Shown here: piece after piece, positions 38,265 to 46,171 of the stretch
Numbering within the stretch: the first letter of the stretch is position 1
Layout of the letters: every line of letters begins with the position of its first letter
Assembly: GCF_014207355.1 (NCBI RefSeq)
Contig: NZ_JACHEF010000008.1
Span: forward strand, 186,001-250,000
From: Mesorhizobium sangaii
GTDB lineage: Bacteria > Pseudomonadota > Alphaproteobacteria > Rhizobiales > Rhizobiaceae
Direction of reading: 5' to 3'
Length of the DNA: 64,000 nucleotides
Program-made: the position numbers and the translations under genes
The notes under the pieces: model-generated
Told to the model about the DNA's origin: nothing
What the model saw: only the letters and a program-made list of their open reading frames with translations
The model's database searches: none

Positions 38265-38753
38265 TTACGCAAGGACCTTGCGCATGGTGATCGAGGTCGG
38301 CCAGATGTAGCCCTCATGCGCCGTCCGTTCGGTCTCGTGAAAGCCGAGGCGGGCAAAGGCAGCATGGTTTCCGGTCAACTCGATCCGCGTCTGAAGTTCG
38401 ACCGCAGCCTTGCCGCGGCTGCGGGCAAGATCCTCGACCGCCAGCATCAGCCGCCGGCCAATGCCTTGTCCCTGACAATCCGGCGCGACGGCGAGCTTAC
38501 CGACGTAAAATTCCGCTGTCCTTTCAAGGGCAAAAACGCAGCCCACGATCCTGTCCCCCTCGAAGGCCACGAATCCGGTCTCACACCGCGCCTTGTCGCG
38601 TAAAGTTTCGGCGGTCAGCAGATGCGCCGAGGAGGGCGGGTCGATGACACCGTCCATGGTGGCGAACGCGTGCATGATCAGTGCGAGCACATCGTCCCAA
38701 CGGTCGAAATCGGCCGGGATCCGCGTGATGGAAACAGCTTCGGTCCGATCCAC
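38265..38753 (-). CDS. GNAT family N-acetyltransferase
   Basis: A 162-residue GNAT protein with the acetyl-CoA loop CQGQGIGRRLML near residue 88 and the late beta-strand LGFHETERTAHEGY. The start GTG 38753, five bases after the MoeB-like gene stop, gives a usual length; the reading from 38807 would begin inside that gene. Two-gene operon with the E1-like gene. The substrate is unknown. Confidence 0.75.
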   Translation of the reverse strand: MDRTEAVSITRIPADFDRWDDVLALIMHAFATMDGVIDPPSSAHLLTAETLRDKARCETGFVAFEGDRIVGCVFALERTAEFYVGKLAVAPDCQGQGIGRRLMLAVEDLARSRGKAAVELQTRIELTGNHAAFARLGFHETERTAHEGYIWPTSITMRKVLA

Positions 38754-38757
38754 GATA

Positions 38758-39513
38758 TCAGCTTCTCTTGTAGCGGATCGTATCGAAGCGCGCGGCCAGC
38801 CCATCATAGAGCAGTAGCCGGCCGACCAGCGGCTCGCCGATGCCGGTGATCAGCTTGATCGCCTCCATCGCCTGCAGCGTGCCGACAACACCGGTCAGCG
38901 CACCAAGCACCCCGGCCTCGGCACAGGACGGCACCAGGCCAGGCGGCGGCGCTTCCGGAAACAGATCGCGATAGCCCGGATTTGGCTTCCCGTCCTTGCC
39001 GTCTTCAAATGGCTTCAGCACGGTCACCGAACCATCGAAGCGTCCGACGGCGGCGTGCACCAGCGGTTTCCTCTCGCTCGCGCAGGCGTCGGCCACCGTA
39101 TAGCGGGTTTCAAAATTGTCGGAACCATCAACGACGATGTCGTAACGGGCGACGAGGGCAGGGGCGTTGTCCGCGGTCAGCCGGAACGCGTGTATCTCGA
39201 CAGCGGTGTTGGGATTGATGCGCGCGATTGCCGCCTTGGCACTATCGGTTTTCAGCATGCCGACGGTGTCGGTGCCGTGAATGACCTGGCGCTGCAGGTT
39301 GGAAAGCGACACGGTGTCATCGTCGATCACGCCGAGCGTGCCGACGCCGGCGGCGGCAAGATATTCGAGCACCGGCGCACCCAGTCCGCCGGCGCCGATC
39401 ACCAGCACCCGCGCCTGCTTCAGCCTCTGCTGGCCGGCGCCGCCGACCTCGGGCAGCACGATGTGGCGGGCATAGCGTTCGATCTCGTCGGCGGTCAGGG
39501 TGGCAGTGGTCAT
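38758..39513 (-). CDS. MoeB/ThiF-like E1 adenylyltransferase without zinc cysteines
   Basis: A 251-residue ubiquitin-activating-E1-like enzyme that would adenylate the C-terminus of a small sulphur carrier such as MoaD or ThiS. VLVIGAGGLGAPVLEYLAAAG (about residue 34) is the ATP site, NLQRQV and DGSDNFETRY follow, and the MoeB-type cysteine is in PSCAEAGVLG. The CxxC pairs that bind zinc in E. coli MoeB are missing: the first reads GYRD, and the chain ends in RYKRS before the second. The ATG at 39513 gives the MTTATLTADEIERYARH start; the longer frame begins in a repeat. Confidence 0.82.
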   Translation of the reverse strand: MTTATLTADEIERYARHIVLPEVGGAGQQRLKQARVLVIGAGGLGAPVLEYLAAAGVGTLGVIDDDTVSLSNLQRQVIHGTDTVGMLKTDSAKAAIARINPNTAVEIHAFRLTADNAPALVARYDIVVDGSDNFETRYTVADACASERKPLVHAAVGRFDGSVTVLKPFEDGKDGKPNPGYRDLFPEAPPPGLVPSCAEAGVLGALTGVVGTLQAMEAIKLITGIGEPLVGRLLLYDGLAARFDTIRYKRS

Positions 39514-39554
39514 TACCGGACCATATAGCGGCTGAAAAACCTTGTCAGGAGCTA

Positions 39555-39603
39555 ATGCATGGCGCCCAAAAGTGTGAAGCGCTTTTGGGACCACGCCATG
39601 CAT
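39555..39603. repeat. Palindromic repeat, family B, copy 2
   Basis: ATGCATGGCG at 39555 pairs with CGCCATGCAT ending at 39603; the middle reads CCCAAAAGTGTGAAGCGC then TTTTGGGA. A complete, well-preserved palindrome, directly followed by copy 3. Confidence 0.8.
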
Positions 39604-39610
39604 AAACCCG

Positions 39611-39674
39611 ATGCATGGCGCCCAGAAATGTCAGCGGTTTTGGGACGACGACATACTTAGACAAAGATTTAGAT
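39611..39674. repeat. Palindromic repeat, family B, copy 3 (contains recF stop)
   Basis: Begins ATGCATGGCGCCCAGAAATG, includes CAGCGGTTTTGGGACGACGA and ends with the tail ACAAAGATTTAGATC, which matches the tail ACAAAGACTTAAAGC of copy 5. The recF stop codon (39669-39671) lies inside this tail. Confidence 0.75.
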
Positions 39675-40808
39675 CGTTGGCCCAACCGTGCCGTGGTCGA
39701 CAGTCAGGAATTGCGCACGCCCCTTGAGACTGGAAAACAGCGCTGCATCGGTCCCGGTCATGAATGCCTGGCAGTTCAGGTCTTCGAGGATGGAAAACAG
39801 CGCCGCGCGCCGCCCGCCATCCAGATGTGCGGCGATTTCGTCGAGCAGCAGGATCGGTGTCATGCCTGACATCTCGCCCGTCAGCCGGGCGTGCGACAGG
39901 ACGATGCCGACCAGCAGCGCCTTCTGCTCACCCGTCGAGCAGAGTTCGGCCGGCATTGCCTTGGGACGGTGCCGAACCACCAGATCCGAACGGTGAGGTC
40001 CCTCGAGCGTGCGCCCGGCGGCGCGGTCGCGGTCACGACCCTCGGCAAGCGTCCGGCGGAACCGCTCCTCGACATCGACGGCCGGAGCGATGGCAATTTC
40101 GGCCTCCAGGTCACCCGAAAGGCCGATATCGGCCTGCGGAAACGGTCCAGTGTCGGGCAGCCTGTCGATCATCGCGGCCAGCAGGCGCACCATCTCGGCG
40201 CGTGCGGCGGCGATTGCCACACCGGTTTCGGCCATTTGTGTCTCGATCGCGTCGAACCAGCGGTCGTCCCGGGAGCCTTCAACAAGCAACCGATTGCGGC
40301 CGCGCATCGCCTTTTCGTAGTCGATCGCGCGCTGGCCGTGGCCGGGGTCGATCGCCAGCACCAGCCGGTCGAGAAAGCGCCGGCGATCCGCGGCCGGTCC
40401 GGTGAACAAGGCGTCCATCGCCGGCGTCAGCCACACCACGCGCAGCCACTCCAGCATCTCTTCGGCTGATCGCGCCGAAGCGCCGTTGATACGCACCCGC
40501 CTGCCGCCTTCGCCGGCACTGTCGCCACCTGAAATGCCAGTACCGATCTCGACCTGGCCGTCGGGCCCATCGAGCCGGGCGTGCAGGGCAAAGCCGCCGT
40601 CGCCGCCTTCGCGCGCGACATCCGCATAAGGCGCGCGGCGCAAGCCGCGTCCCGGCGTCAGCAAGGAGATCGCTTCGAGAAGATTGGTCTTGCCGGCACC
40701 GTTGTCGCCGGAAAAGACCACGGCACCAGGCACCAAGTCGATCGCCAACCCCGCATAGTTGCGGAAATTAGTAAGTGTAAGCTTACTTATGTGAGTCTGT
40801 GCCGGCAA
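39669..40808 (-). CDS. recF: DNA replication and repair protein RecF
   Basis: A 379-residue SMC-like ATPase that helps load RecA at gaps. LTLTNFRNY at the start, Walker A GDNGAGKTNLLEA near residue 35, the ABC signature region STGEQKALLVGIVLSHA and Walker B ILLLDEIAAHLD are all present. The only usable start is TTG 40808, as an in-frame stop lies two codons upstream and no ATG or GTG lies near the conserved N-terminus. The last codons (PTI, stop) lie in a dispersed repeat. Follows dnaN, giving the order dnaA-dnaN-recF. Confidence 0.92.
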   Translation of the reverse strand: MPAQTHISKLTLTNFRNYAGLAIDLVPGAVVFSGDNGAGKTNLLEAISLLTPGRGLRRAPYADVAREGGDGGFALHARLDGPDGQVEIGTGISGGDSAGEGGRRVRINGASARSAEEMLEWLRVVWLTPAMDALFTGPAADRRRFLDRLVLAIDPGHGQRAIDYEKAMRGRNRLLVEGSRDDRWFDAIETQMAETGVAIAAARAEMVRLLAAMIDRLPDTGPFPQADIGLSGDLEAEIAIAPAVDVEERFRRTLAEGRDRDRAAGRTLEGPHRSDLVVRHRPKAMPAELCSTGEQKALLVGIVLSHARLTGEMSGMTPILLLDEIAAHLDGGRRAALFSILEDLNCQAFMTGTDAALFSSLKGRAQFLTVDHGTVGPTI

Positions 40809-40823
40809 CCGCTATCCGCCTAA

Positions 40824-40925
40824 AGAGCGGTTCGTCGTTTCACGGAAACGCAGAATCGCTCCAACTCTTTGTTTTGACGCAATTCCGGGCGGAAAACCGT
40901 TTCATACTTTTCCTGGAATTGCTCT
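40824..40925. repeat. RIME-like palindromic repeat, family A, copy 2
   Basis: Runs from AGAGCGGTTCGTCGTTTCAC to CTGGAATTGCTCT. Internal pairs include GCAATTCC with GGAATTGC and GGAAAA with TTTTCC. About 100 bases, near-identical at both ends to the copy at 46045-46168. Lies between dnaN and recF. Confidence 0.75.
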
Positions 40926-40994
40926 GGAAGTCGCCGCAACCATCGTTCTCGCTGCCGGTCCAGTCGTGGCGCCGGATTGGTGACGCCGCGCCGG

Positions 40995-42113
40995 CTAGAC
41001 CCGCATCGGCATCAGCACATAAAGTGCGGTCTCATCGGCCATGTCGTGGATCAGCGTCGGCGAACCGGCGTCGGCGAGCATGAACTTGGCCTCGGTGCCG
41101 GTCAGCTGTGCGGCGACATCGAGCAGGTACTTGGCGTTGAAGCCGATCTCGATCGGATCGGACGAATAGTCGGCGGCCAGTTCCTCGGTGGCGCTGCCTG
41201 AATCCGGATTGTTGACCGCAAGCGTCACCTGGCCGTCGCTGATCGAAAGCTTCACCGCGCGGCCACGTTCGGAGGAGATGGTAGAGACGCGATCGACAGC
41301 GGCAGCGAAACTTTGGCGGTCGATGATCAGCCTCTTGTCATTACCGGTCGGAATGACCCGCTGATAGTCCGGGAAGGTGCCGTCGATCAGCTTCGAGGTC
41401 AAAACCACGCTGCCGATGGTGAAGCGGATCTTGGTGTCCGACAGTTCGGTGGTGACCGCGACATCGGGATCGTCGACCAGCTTCTGCAGTTCGCTCACGG
41501 TCTTGCGCGGAATGATGATGCCCGGCATGCCCTCGGAACCCGCCGGTGCGTCGATCTCGGCGCGTGCCAGGCGGTGGCCGTCGGTGGCCACCGAGCGCAG
41601 CTTCAGCTTGCCGCCGACCTCGTGCGTGTGCAGGTAGATGCCGTTCAGATAATAGCGCGTCTCTTCGGTGGAGATGGCGAACTGGGTCTTCTCGATCAGG
41701 CCCTTCAGGGCAACCGAGTCGAGACGGAAGATATGCGAGAAGGATCCGGCCGAAAGCTCCGGGAAGTCGGATTGCGGCAGGCACTGAAGGCGGAAGCTCG
41801 AACGGCCGGACGTCACCGTCATGGCGTTGCCGTCCTCGTCCGTCTTCAGCATCACCTCGGCGCCGTCGGCGAGCTTGCGCACGATGTCGTAGAGCAGATG
41901 TGCCGGAACCGTCGTCGCCCCGCCGCGCTCCACCTTTGCGGGCGTCGCTTCCGTCACCTCCAGGTCGAGATCGGTCGCCTTCATTTCGAGGCTGGCGCCC
42001 TCGGCACTGAGCAGCACGTTGGACAGGATCGGTATGGTGTTACGCCGCTCGACGACACGGTGGACGTGGTTGAGCGACTTCAGGAGATTTGACCGTTCCA
42101 GGATAACACGCAT
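40995..42113 (-). CDS. dnaN: DNA polymerase III beta subunit (sliding clamp)
   Basis: A 372-residue clamp of three similar domains. Start MRVILERSNLLKSLNHVHRVVERRNTIPI (ATG 42113) and the C-terminal ALYVLMPMRV are diagnostic; the longer frame from 42227 adds 38 non-homologous residues. It tethers polymerase III to DNA. A 305-base gap separates it from dnaA and a repeat-filled 186-base gap from recF, so the three genes are not tightly packed. Confidence 0.96.
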   Translation of the reverse strand: MRVILERSNLLKSLNHVHRVVERRNTIPILSNVLLSAEGASLEMKATDLDLEVTEATPAKVERGGATTVPAHLLYDIVRKLADGAEVMLKTDEDGNAMTVTSGRSSFRLQCLPQSDFPELSAGSFSHIFRLDSVALKGLIEKTQFAISTEETRYYLNGIYLHTHEVGGKLKLRSVATDGHRLARAEIDAPAGSEGMPGIIIPRKTVSELQKLVDDPDVAVTTELSDTKIRFTIGSVVLTSKLIDGTFPDYQRVIPTGNDKRLIIDRQSFAAAVDRVSTISSERGRAVKLSISDGQVTLAVNNPDSGSATEELAADYSSDPIEIGFNAKYLLDVAAQLTGTEAKFMLADAGSPTLIHDMADETALYVLMPMRV

Positions 42114-42418
42114 GACGAAACAGGCTCGCTTGAATGAATGACGGGTCACCAGTGGGCGGCGCCCCGCGAAAGGTCTGAACAGGCTCAGAATCTGCGTAAA
42201 CTGACAGGAAAAAACCAGCAAACGCAAGCCCGCGCCATCGGTTCAGGCCGGCTACGCGGGCTTTCTGGGGATAAAGGCCACGAAGTCCGCGAGCCGGTGT
42301 CGCAAAACCAGATTCCGGGTCGCCCCCAGGCGACACCGCGAACCCATTTCGGATCCAGGACCGCACCGGCAAGTCATTGAATTCCGGCGCTGTTCTGGTT
42401 TCGACTTGCCCAGACCGG
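42114..42418. promoter_or_regulatory. dnaA-dnaN intergenic region with hairpins
   Basis: 305 bases without a gene. AAGCCCGCG (42226-42234) pairs with CGCGGGCTT (42255-42263), and CGGTGTCGC (42295-42303) with GCGACACCG (42330-42338). On the minus strand the first hairpin is followed at a distance by a run of T. One may terminate dnaA transcripts and the rest lead into dnaN; no promoter can be fixed. Confidence 0.4.
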
Positions 42419-43966
42419 TCAGGCCTGGTCGTTGATCAATCGCCTCAGGAGCTCGAGTTCCTGCGCCAGCGTGTTGTCGTTGCCGGAAAGGTCCTCGATC
42501 TTGCGCACGGCGTGCAGCACCGTGGTGTGATCGCGGCCGCCGAAGCGCCGCCCGATCTCGGGCAGCGAGCGCGGCGTCATCACCTTCGACAGGTACATGG
42601 CGACCTGCCGCGGCTTGACGATTGTGCGCGTGCGCCGGTTGGACAGCAACTCGGTCTTCGACACGTTGTAGTGGCGCGCGACGATGCGCTGGATGTCCTC
42701 GATACGGACCCGCTTCGGCTCGCCGGTGCGATAGATGTGGCCGAGGATCTCGTCGATCCGGTCGATGGTGATCTGCGGTTCGAAGGACTGGCGGAACAAC
42801 AGCTGATTGAACGCCCCTTCCAGCTCGCGTCCGCTGCCGGTCACGGTACGGGCGACGTGATTGAGGATCTCCTCCGAAATATTGAGCGATGCGTCATCGA
42901 CCCTGGCGGTGGCAAGGCGCAATTTGAGCATGCCAAGGCGCATGGCGAAATCGGGCGCCGACATTTCAAGCGCGACGCCGCCATTGAGGCGCGACCGGAC
43001 ACGCGGTTCGAGCGATTCCAGTTCCGACGGCGGCCGGTCGGCGGCAACGACGACCTGCTTGGCGCTGTCGAGCAACATGTTGATCAGGTGGCAGAATTCA
43101 TGCTGGATCGACTTGCCCTGCAGGAACTGCATGTCGTCGATGATGAGCAGGTCGATGTCGCGCAGCTGTTCCTTGAGCGTCAGCGCGTTGTTGTCACGGA
43201 TCGCGGTGGCGAAGCGCCACATGAAATACTCGGCGGTGAGATAGACGACGCGCGACTTGGGGTTCTGCTTCAGCGATTCCGCGGCGATCGCCTGCAGCAG
43301 GTGTGTCTTGCCGAGCCCGACGGTTGCGTGAAGGAAAAGCGGGTTGAAGCGCACCGCGCTCGATTGCGATTCCGCAACTGCCTTGGCGGCGGCGAAGGCC
43401 ACCCGGTTCGACGGTCCCTCGATGAAGGAGCCGAATGTGTAGCGCGGATCAAGCGGCGAGCCGAGCACATTGTGCCGGAACTCGCTCTCGACCGGCGTGC
43501 CCGGGCGCGGTGCCGGTGCACGCTCCGCCCGGCCGGGGCTGGCGGTGCCGGCGGCGAGCGCCGTCTGCGTCTGCCGCGTCATCTTGGCTCGTGCAGGAGC
43601 CACCTCCGGCTCGGCCTGGCTGTGCCCCTGGCGGGTCGCGGTGCGCACGACGATCTCGATCTTGAGGAGATCGGGATCCTCCTGCTTCCACAGCTCGGAA
43701 ATGAGGTCGAGATAGTGACCGTTGATCCATGAGCGCAGGAAGGCGGTGGGCACCGAGATGCGGATGATGCCCTTGGAAGCCTCCGCGACCTTCATGCGGC
43801 CGAACCAGCTCGAATAGACTTCGGTTCCCAGGCGCGCCTTCAACTGGGTCTTGACCCGGTCGAATTTCTGTTCCGCGTCGCTGGACACCGCCATGTCGTT
43901 TGCTCCGGTCAAAGTTCCAGGAAATGGGAGGTCGCCCGTAAGCTCCCTTTCGATGCCGCTCTGCAT
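42419..43966 (-). CDS. dnaA: Chromosomal replication initiator DnaA
   Basis: A 515-residue AAA+ initiator. N-terminal DnaB/DiaA-contact domain (about 25-95), a Pro/Ala-rich linker (about 100-160), the AAA+ core with GLGKTHLLQA near residue 216 and IIDDMQFLQGK, and the C-terminal helix-turn-helix with GGRDHTTVLHAVRKIE. The ATG at 43966 is preceded by AAGGAAGAG. A 25-residue N-terminal extension before MAVSS is common in rhizobia; the inner ATG is an alternative. rpsT lies upstream on the same strand. Confidence 0.96.
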   Translation of the reverse strand: MQSGIERELTGDLPFPGTLTGANDMAVSSDAEQKFDRVKTQLKARLGTEVYSSWFGRMKVAEASKGIIRISVPTAFLRSWINGHYLDLISELWKQEDPDLLKIEIVVRTATRQGHSQAEPEVAPARAKMTRQTQTALAAGTASPGRAERAPAPRPGTPVESEFRHNVLGSPLDPRYTFGSFIEGPSNRVAFAAAKAVAESQSSAVRFNPLFLHATVGLGKTHLLQAIAAESLKQNPKSRVVYLTAEYFMWRFATAIRDNNALTLKEQLRDIDLLIIDDMQFLQGKSIQHEFCHLINMLLDSAKQVVVAADRPPSELESLEPRVRSRLNGGVALEMSAPDFAMRLGMLKLRLATARVDDASLNISEEILNHVARTVTGSGRELEGAFNQLLFRQSFEPQITIDRIDEILGHIYRTGEPKRVRIEDIQRIVARHYNVSKTELLSNRRTRTIVKPRQVAMYLSKVMTPRSLPEIGRRFGGRDHTTVLHAVRKIEDLSGNDNTLAQELELLRRLINDQA

Positions 43967-44353
43967 GGTCTCTTCCTTGTCCTTCCGTACCTATTTCCAC
44001 CGGGGGATGCGCCCCTGCATCCGAGTCCCGGCAACTGCGTCGCTACGATGCTTGCTGCCGCCGCCGGCAGATGACATCGCCAATATCCGGGGGAAACCGG
44101 TGCCGGCCCATGGAAGCCAGTCCGCGTTCAGGTAAGTCAGGGCAATACAGCGCCGTCCGGCGAAAGTGCGCCGGCGCGCCAACTACCTGCCATGTCTAGT
44201 TACGCCAGTCCCCTACCGTATCGAAAAAGACAAACCAAACCCGTCCACGGACTTGATCCGCGTCGCAAATCCCGCCAATTTAAGCTGGCCGTTTCTGGCT
44301 GGGTTAAGGGCCGGAGCCCTTCCCTTTCGATAGACCGACATTACCGAAATCGC

Positions 44354-44362
44354 TGTGGATAG
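44354..44362 (-). promoter_or_regulatory. Single DnaA-box-like site
   Basis: TGTGGATAG, the reverse complement of CTATCCACA, differs from the strict box TTATCCACA by one base. It lies about 390 bases upstream of dnaA and could serve autoregulation. A weaker TGTGGACGA lies at 44571. Confidence 0.35.
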
Positions 44363-44716
44363 GGCAAGGCCGGGACTAACCGATTTTTAAGGAATCTGGT
44401 TACTGAAGGCGGGTTCGAGTGACGTGCCGCAGCGGCACATTTTAACAAAGCCATTGTGATTCAAACTCTTTTCCGGCGAATATGAAAAAGCCGGCCCGTC
44501 ACGAAATTTTATGAAATAATTCGCTTGACAGCTACTTGTCCCCCATCGCCCCGGCTCGATGTGAACAAGCTGTGGACGACTGTCCGCAACTAGCTGAAAA
44601 CTATAGATTATTTCTGAGTGTCGACTTTTTCCAAGTGAACCCTTTTCAGGGATACCGGCGATCAACCGGCAGGGCAGTGCCGGCAAAGCATTTCGAACAG
44701 CTAAGCCCGCACCGGA

Positions 44717-44740
44717 GGCCGTTTTCGGCCATCTTTTTTT
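44717..44740 (+). terminator. Plus-strand terminator-like hairpin with no gene upstream
   Basis: GGCCG (44717-44721), TTTT loop, CGGCC (44726-44730), ATC, then seven T (44734-44740). It faces the rpsT terminator. Since all genes for kilobases to the left are on the minus strand, a plus-strand terminator here suggests a small RNA ending at about 44740. Confidence 0.45.
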
Positions 44741-44759
44741 AAGTGCTTGCCGGCAAACG

Positions 44760-44786
44760 AAAAAACCCGGCACAATCGGCCGGGTT
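44760..44786 (-). terminator. Intrinsic terminator of rpsT
   Basis: Read on the minus strand: AACCCGGC (44786-44779), 7-base loop, GCCGGGTT (44771-44764), then a T-run to 44760. It starts 28 bases after the rpsT stop. Confidence 0.85.
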
Positions 44787-44813
44787 CGCAGAACGTCAGT
44801 CTAGGACGTGATG

Positions 44814-45080
44814 TCAGGCAGACAGAACCTTGACCCGCTGGGCCAGTCGCGACACCTTGCGGGACGCCGTGTTCTTGTGGATCACGCCCTTGGTTGCGGC
44901 GCGCATCAATTCCGGCTCCGCGATCTTGAACGCAGCCTGTGCGGCAGCCTTGTCACCAGAGGCAAGTGCCTCTTCGACCTGGCGGATATAGGTGCGGACG
45001 CGCGAGCGACGGTTCTTGTTGACCGCCGCGCGGCGTGCGATCTTGCGCGTTGCCTTTTTGGCCGAGGATGTATTGGCCAT
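44814..45080 (-). CDS. rpsT: 30S ribosomal protein S20
   Basis: An 88-residue basic protein with the S20 pattern MANTSSAKKATRKIARR, then RSRVRTYIRQVEEAL and HKNTASRKVSRLAQRVK. ATG 45080 (with AGAGAGG upstream) gives the standard length; the frame extends further but without similarity. Located upstream of dnaA, as in other rhizobia. Confidence 0.97.
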   Translation of the reverse strand: MANTSSAKKATRKIARRAAVNKNRRSRVRTYIRQVEEALASGDKAAAQAAFKIAEPELMRAATKGVIHKNTASRKVSRLAQRVKVLSA

Positions 45081-45240
45081 GATGCCTCTCTTCTGATCTG
45101 GTCGGCGCATGCGGGATGCCGCAGGGCGCAAAAAACAAACGGGCAGCCACGGGGCCGCCTCGGTTGGTGCGGCTTATAGTTCAGCTTTTCCGGCGCGTCA
45201 ACGCTGCCTGGCCTTCTTTTTGGCAGCCATCAGACTGGCG

Positions 45241-46014
45241 TCAGCGGTTGTTGAAATTCGGCTTCCGCTTCTCGGCGAAAGCCGCCATGCCTTCCTTCTG
45301 GTCCTCGAGTGCAAACAGCGAGTGAAACAGTCGGCGCTCGAACCGCAATCCCTCGGCAAGCGTCGTCTCAAAGGCGCGGTTGACAGCCTCCTTTGCCATC
45401 ATCACCGATGGCAGCGAGAAGTCGGCGATCCTGGCAGCCGCCTTCAGCGCCTCCTCGACGAGATCGCCGGCCGGCACGACCCGTGACACCAGGCCCGAAC
45501 GCTCGGCTTCGGCTGCATCCATCATCCGTCCGGTCAGGCACATGTCCATCGCCTTCGACTTGCCGACGAAGCGGGTCAACCGTTGCGACCCGCCCATGCC
45601 GGGAATGACGCCGAGCGTGATTTCGGGTTGGCCGAACTTGGCCGTGTCGGCGGCAATGATGAAGTCGCACATCATCGCCAGCTCGCAGCCGCCGCCCAGC
45701 GCATAGCCGGCCACCGCAGCGATGATCGGCTTCCGCGCCCGCGTAAACTCCTCCCAGCCGACGAAGAAGTCCTGCAGATACGCATCCACATAGGAGATCG
45801 CCTGCATTTCCTTGATATCGGCGCCGGCGGCGAAGGCCTTTTCGGAACCGGTGATGACCATGGCGCCGATGCCGGCATCGGCGCCGAAGCCGTTCACGGC
45901 TGCCACGAGTTCGGCCAGGATCTGGGAATTCAGCGCGTTGAGCGCCTGCGGCCTGTTCAGCGTGATCAGCCCGACCTTGCCGCGCGCTTCGGTGATGATC
46001 GTCTCATAGGCCAT
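45241..46014 (-). CDS. Enoyl-CoA hydratase/isomerase family protein (crotonase)
   Basis: A 257-residue crotonase. Both catalytic glutamates are in place: GGCELAMMCDFIIAA near residue 110 and GQPEITLGVIPGMGGSQRL near residue 130. The start MAYETIITEARGKVGLITLNRPQALNALN is typical of short-chain enoyl-CoA hydratases of beta-oxidation (FadB1/Ech). The ATG at 46014 was chosen because the sequence upstream is repeat DNA. Upstream lies repeat copy 3 and mutM. Confidence 0.9.
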   Translation of the reverse strand: MAYETIITEARGKVGLITLNRPQALNALNSQILAELVAAVNGFGADAGIGAMVITGSEKAFAAGADIKEMQAISYVDAYLQDFFVGWEEFTRARKPIIAAVAGYALGGGCELAMMCDFIIAADTAKFGQPEITLGVIPGMGGSQRLTRFVGKSKAMDMCLTGRMMDAAEAERSGLVSRVVPAGDLVEEALKAAARIADFSLPSVMMAKEAVNRAFETTLAEGLRFERRLFHSLFALEDQKEGMAAFAEKRKPNFNNR

Positions 46015-46044
46015 GACTTGCTTCTCCTCGCTCGCCCATCGTCC

Positions 46045-46168
46045 AGAGCGGTTCATCGTTTCACGGAAACACAGATCCGCTCTATCTCTTTGTTTTGAGG
46101 CAACTCCCCAAGGGAAAGCGGCACGCGCTTTCCCGGGAAAACCGTTCACACATTCCAGGAATTGCTCT
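46045..46168. repeat. RIME-like palindromic repeat, family A, copy 3
   Basis: Runs from AGAGCGGTTCATCGTTTCAC to CAGGAATTGCTCT, about 124 bases, matching copy 2 at both ends. It carries an inner palindrome GGGAAAGCG...CGCTTTCCC that copy 2 lacks. Ends three bases before the mutM stop. Confidence 0.75.
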
Positions 46169-46171
46169 AAC

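Larger units (their letters stand above)
43967..44813. promoter_or_regulatory. Long dnaA upstream region
   Basis: 847 bases between rpsT and dnaA. It holds the rpsT terminator, a plus-strand terminator-like hairpin, and a near-consensus DnaA box, each listed separately. The part from 44380 to 44640 is AT-richer than the surroundings. Open frames here are short and lack codon bias. I do not call it oriC: there is no cluster of DnaA boxes, and in rhizobia the origin is known to lie elsewhere, near hemE. Confidence 0.5.

Noticed and set aside
40771..40790. Palindrome GTAAGCTTAC as an operator
   Set aside because: It encodes the conserved ISKLTLTNF start of RecF, so protein constraint explains it.
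42377..43732. 451-codon open frame on the plus strand
   Set aside because: Antisense shadow of dnaA.
44387..44773. 128-codon minus-strand ORF between rpsT and dnaA
   Set aside because: Overlaps the rpsT terminator, lacks a convincing ribosome binding site and shows no family pattern.
43967..44813. Chromosomal origin next to dnaA
   Set aside because: Only one near-consensus DnaA box and no cluster; in rhizobia the origin is known to lie near hemE, away from dnaA.
45081..45240. Extra gene or RNA between rpsT and the enoyl-CoA hydratase
   Set aside because: 160 bases with no ORF, hairpin or repeat that stands out.
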